This document shows, one piece after another, positions 42,537 to 42,572 of a stretch of DNA of 42,572 nt (positions within the stretch are counted from its first letter, which is position 1; each line of letters starts with the position of its first letter). The notes beneath the pieces are model-generated. The model had not been told where the DNA came from. It saw only the letters and a list, made by a program, of their open reading frames with translations, and did no database searches. Source of the DNA: Alistipes sp. (lineage in GTDB: Bacteria > Bacteroidota > Bacteroidia > Bacteroidales > Rikenellaceae); contig JAFVWO010000050.1 in assembly GCA_017501625.1 (NCBI GenBank), forward strand, positions 1 to 42,572, in the 5' to 3' direction. The position numbers and the translations under genes are program-made.

Positions 42537-42572
42537 CATGTCGAGACCAAGCCTAACCCCTTCTGACAAGAA

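Overview
The window looks like chromosomal DNA of a gut-type member of the Bacteroidota, order Bacteroidales, most likely Rikenellaceae/Alistipes. The order-level call rests on many promoters of the TAnnTTTG type, lipoproteins carrying a BACON-like domain, a collagen-like stalk, fimbrillin-like, BspA-like and Omp28-like parts, a NupG-type nucleoside permease, and TPR membrane proteins with an HTH tail. The genus is a guess from overall gene content and roughly balanced base composition. I see no phage, plasmid, insertion sequence or CRISPR array. Most of the window is core genome broken up by surface-protein genes and repeat-rich intergenic DNA.

Layout. 1-1026 (-): C-terminally cut OprO/P-type porin. 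1229-1302: CAU tRNA with a terminator and the first copy of a 120-bp palindromic repeat. 1487-4515 (-): yceD-rpmF-plsX followed by a lipoprotein gene. 4621-5013 (+): unknown protein. 5295-7283 (-): groES-groL with a sigma-54-like promoter and a perfect upstream inverted repeat. 8066-11785 (+): giant collagen-like/BACON/LRR lipoprotein behind a long structured leader. 12428-17862 (-): small beta-barrel protein, TPR/HTH membrane regulator with a truncated paralogue, rarA and a nucleoside MFS permease. 17992-18485: tRNA-Gln followed by a duplicated tRNA 3' end. 18917-20812 (+): dnaK. 21174-23982 (-): small ORF plus a multidomain lipoprotein. 24250-24595: rnpB. 24698-27060 (-): pgi and gpsA. 27312-35768 (+): cell-shape cluster mreB, mreC, mreD, mrdA (PBP2), rodA, then surE and a two-component pair. 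35977-39024 (+): alpha-oxoamine synthase, SMR pump and serine hydrolase. 39092-40601 (-): TPR protein and tadA. 40693-42450 (+): aspS.

Most notable observations. (1) mrdA (PBP2) has an in-frame TAG exactly one codon before its S-x-N active-site motif, so an essential-type elongasome gene is broken by one nonsense codon, recoded, or miscalled. (2) Four plus-strand genes (dnaK, mreB, the alpha-oxoamine synthase, aspS) are each followed within about 5-17 nt by the same two-hairpin element: a CTTGTGATAAGG-like lead, hairpin 1, then hairpin 2 with compensating stem changes. (3) A palindromic repeat occurs at the 3' ends of three surface-protein genes, and its stem ends differ between copies while staying complementary. 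(4) groESL and dnaK share TTTTGTCA sites and GG-N10-GC sigma-54-type promoters, a possible heat-shock regulatory system for a phylum that lacks sigma-32. (5) A 41-codon ORF sits directly ahead of the Omp28-type lipoprotein. (6) A promoter plus intrinsic terminator upstream of mreB could make a small RNA or attenuator.

The genes fall into envelope biogenesis (plsX, gpsA, the oxoamine synthase, the mre/mrd/rod cluster), protein folding (groESL, dnaK), translation and RNA processing (two tRNAs, tadA, aspS, rpmF, rnpB), and a variable surface layer.
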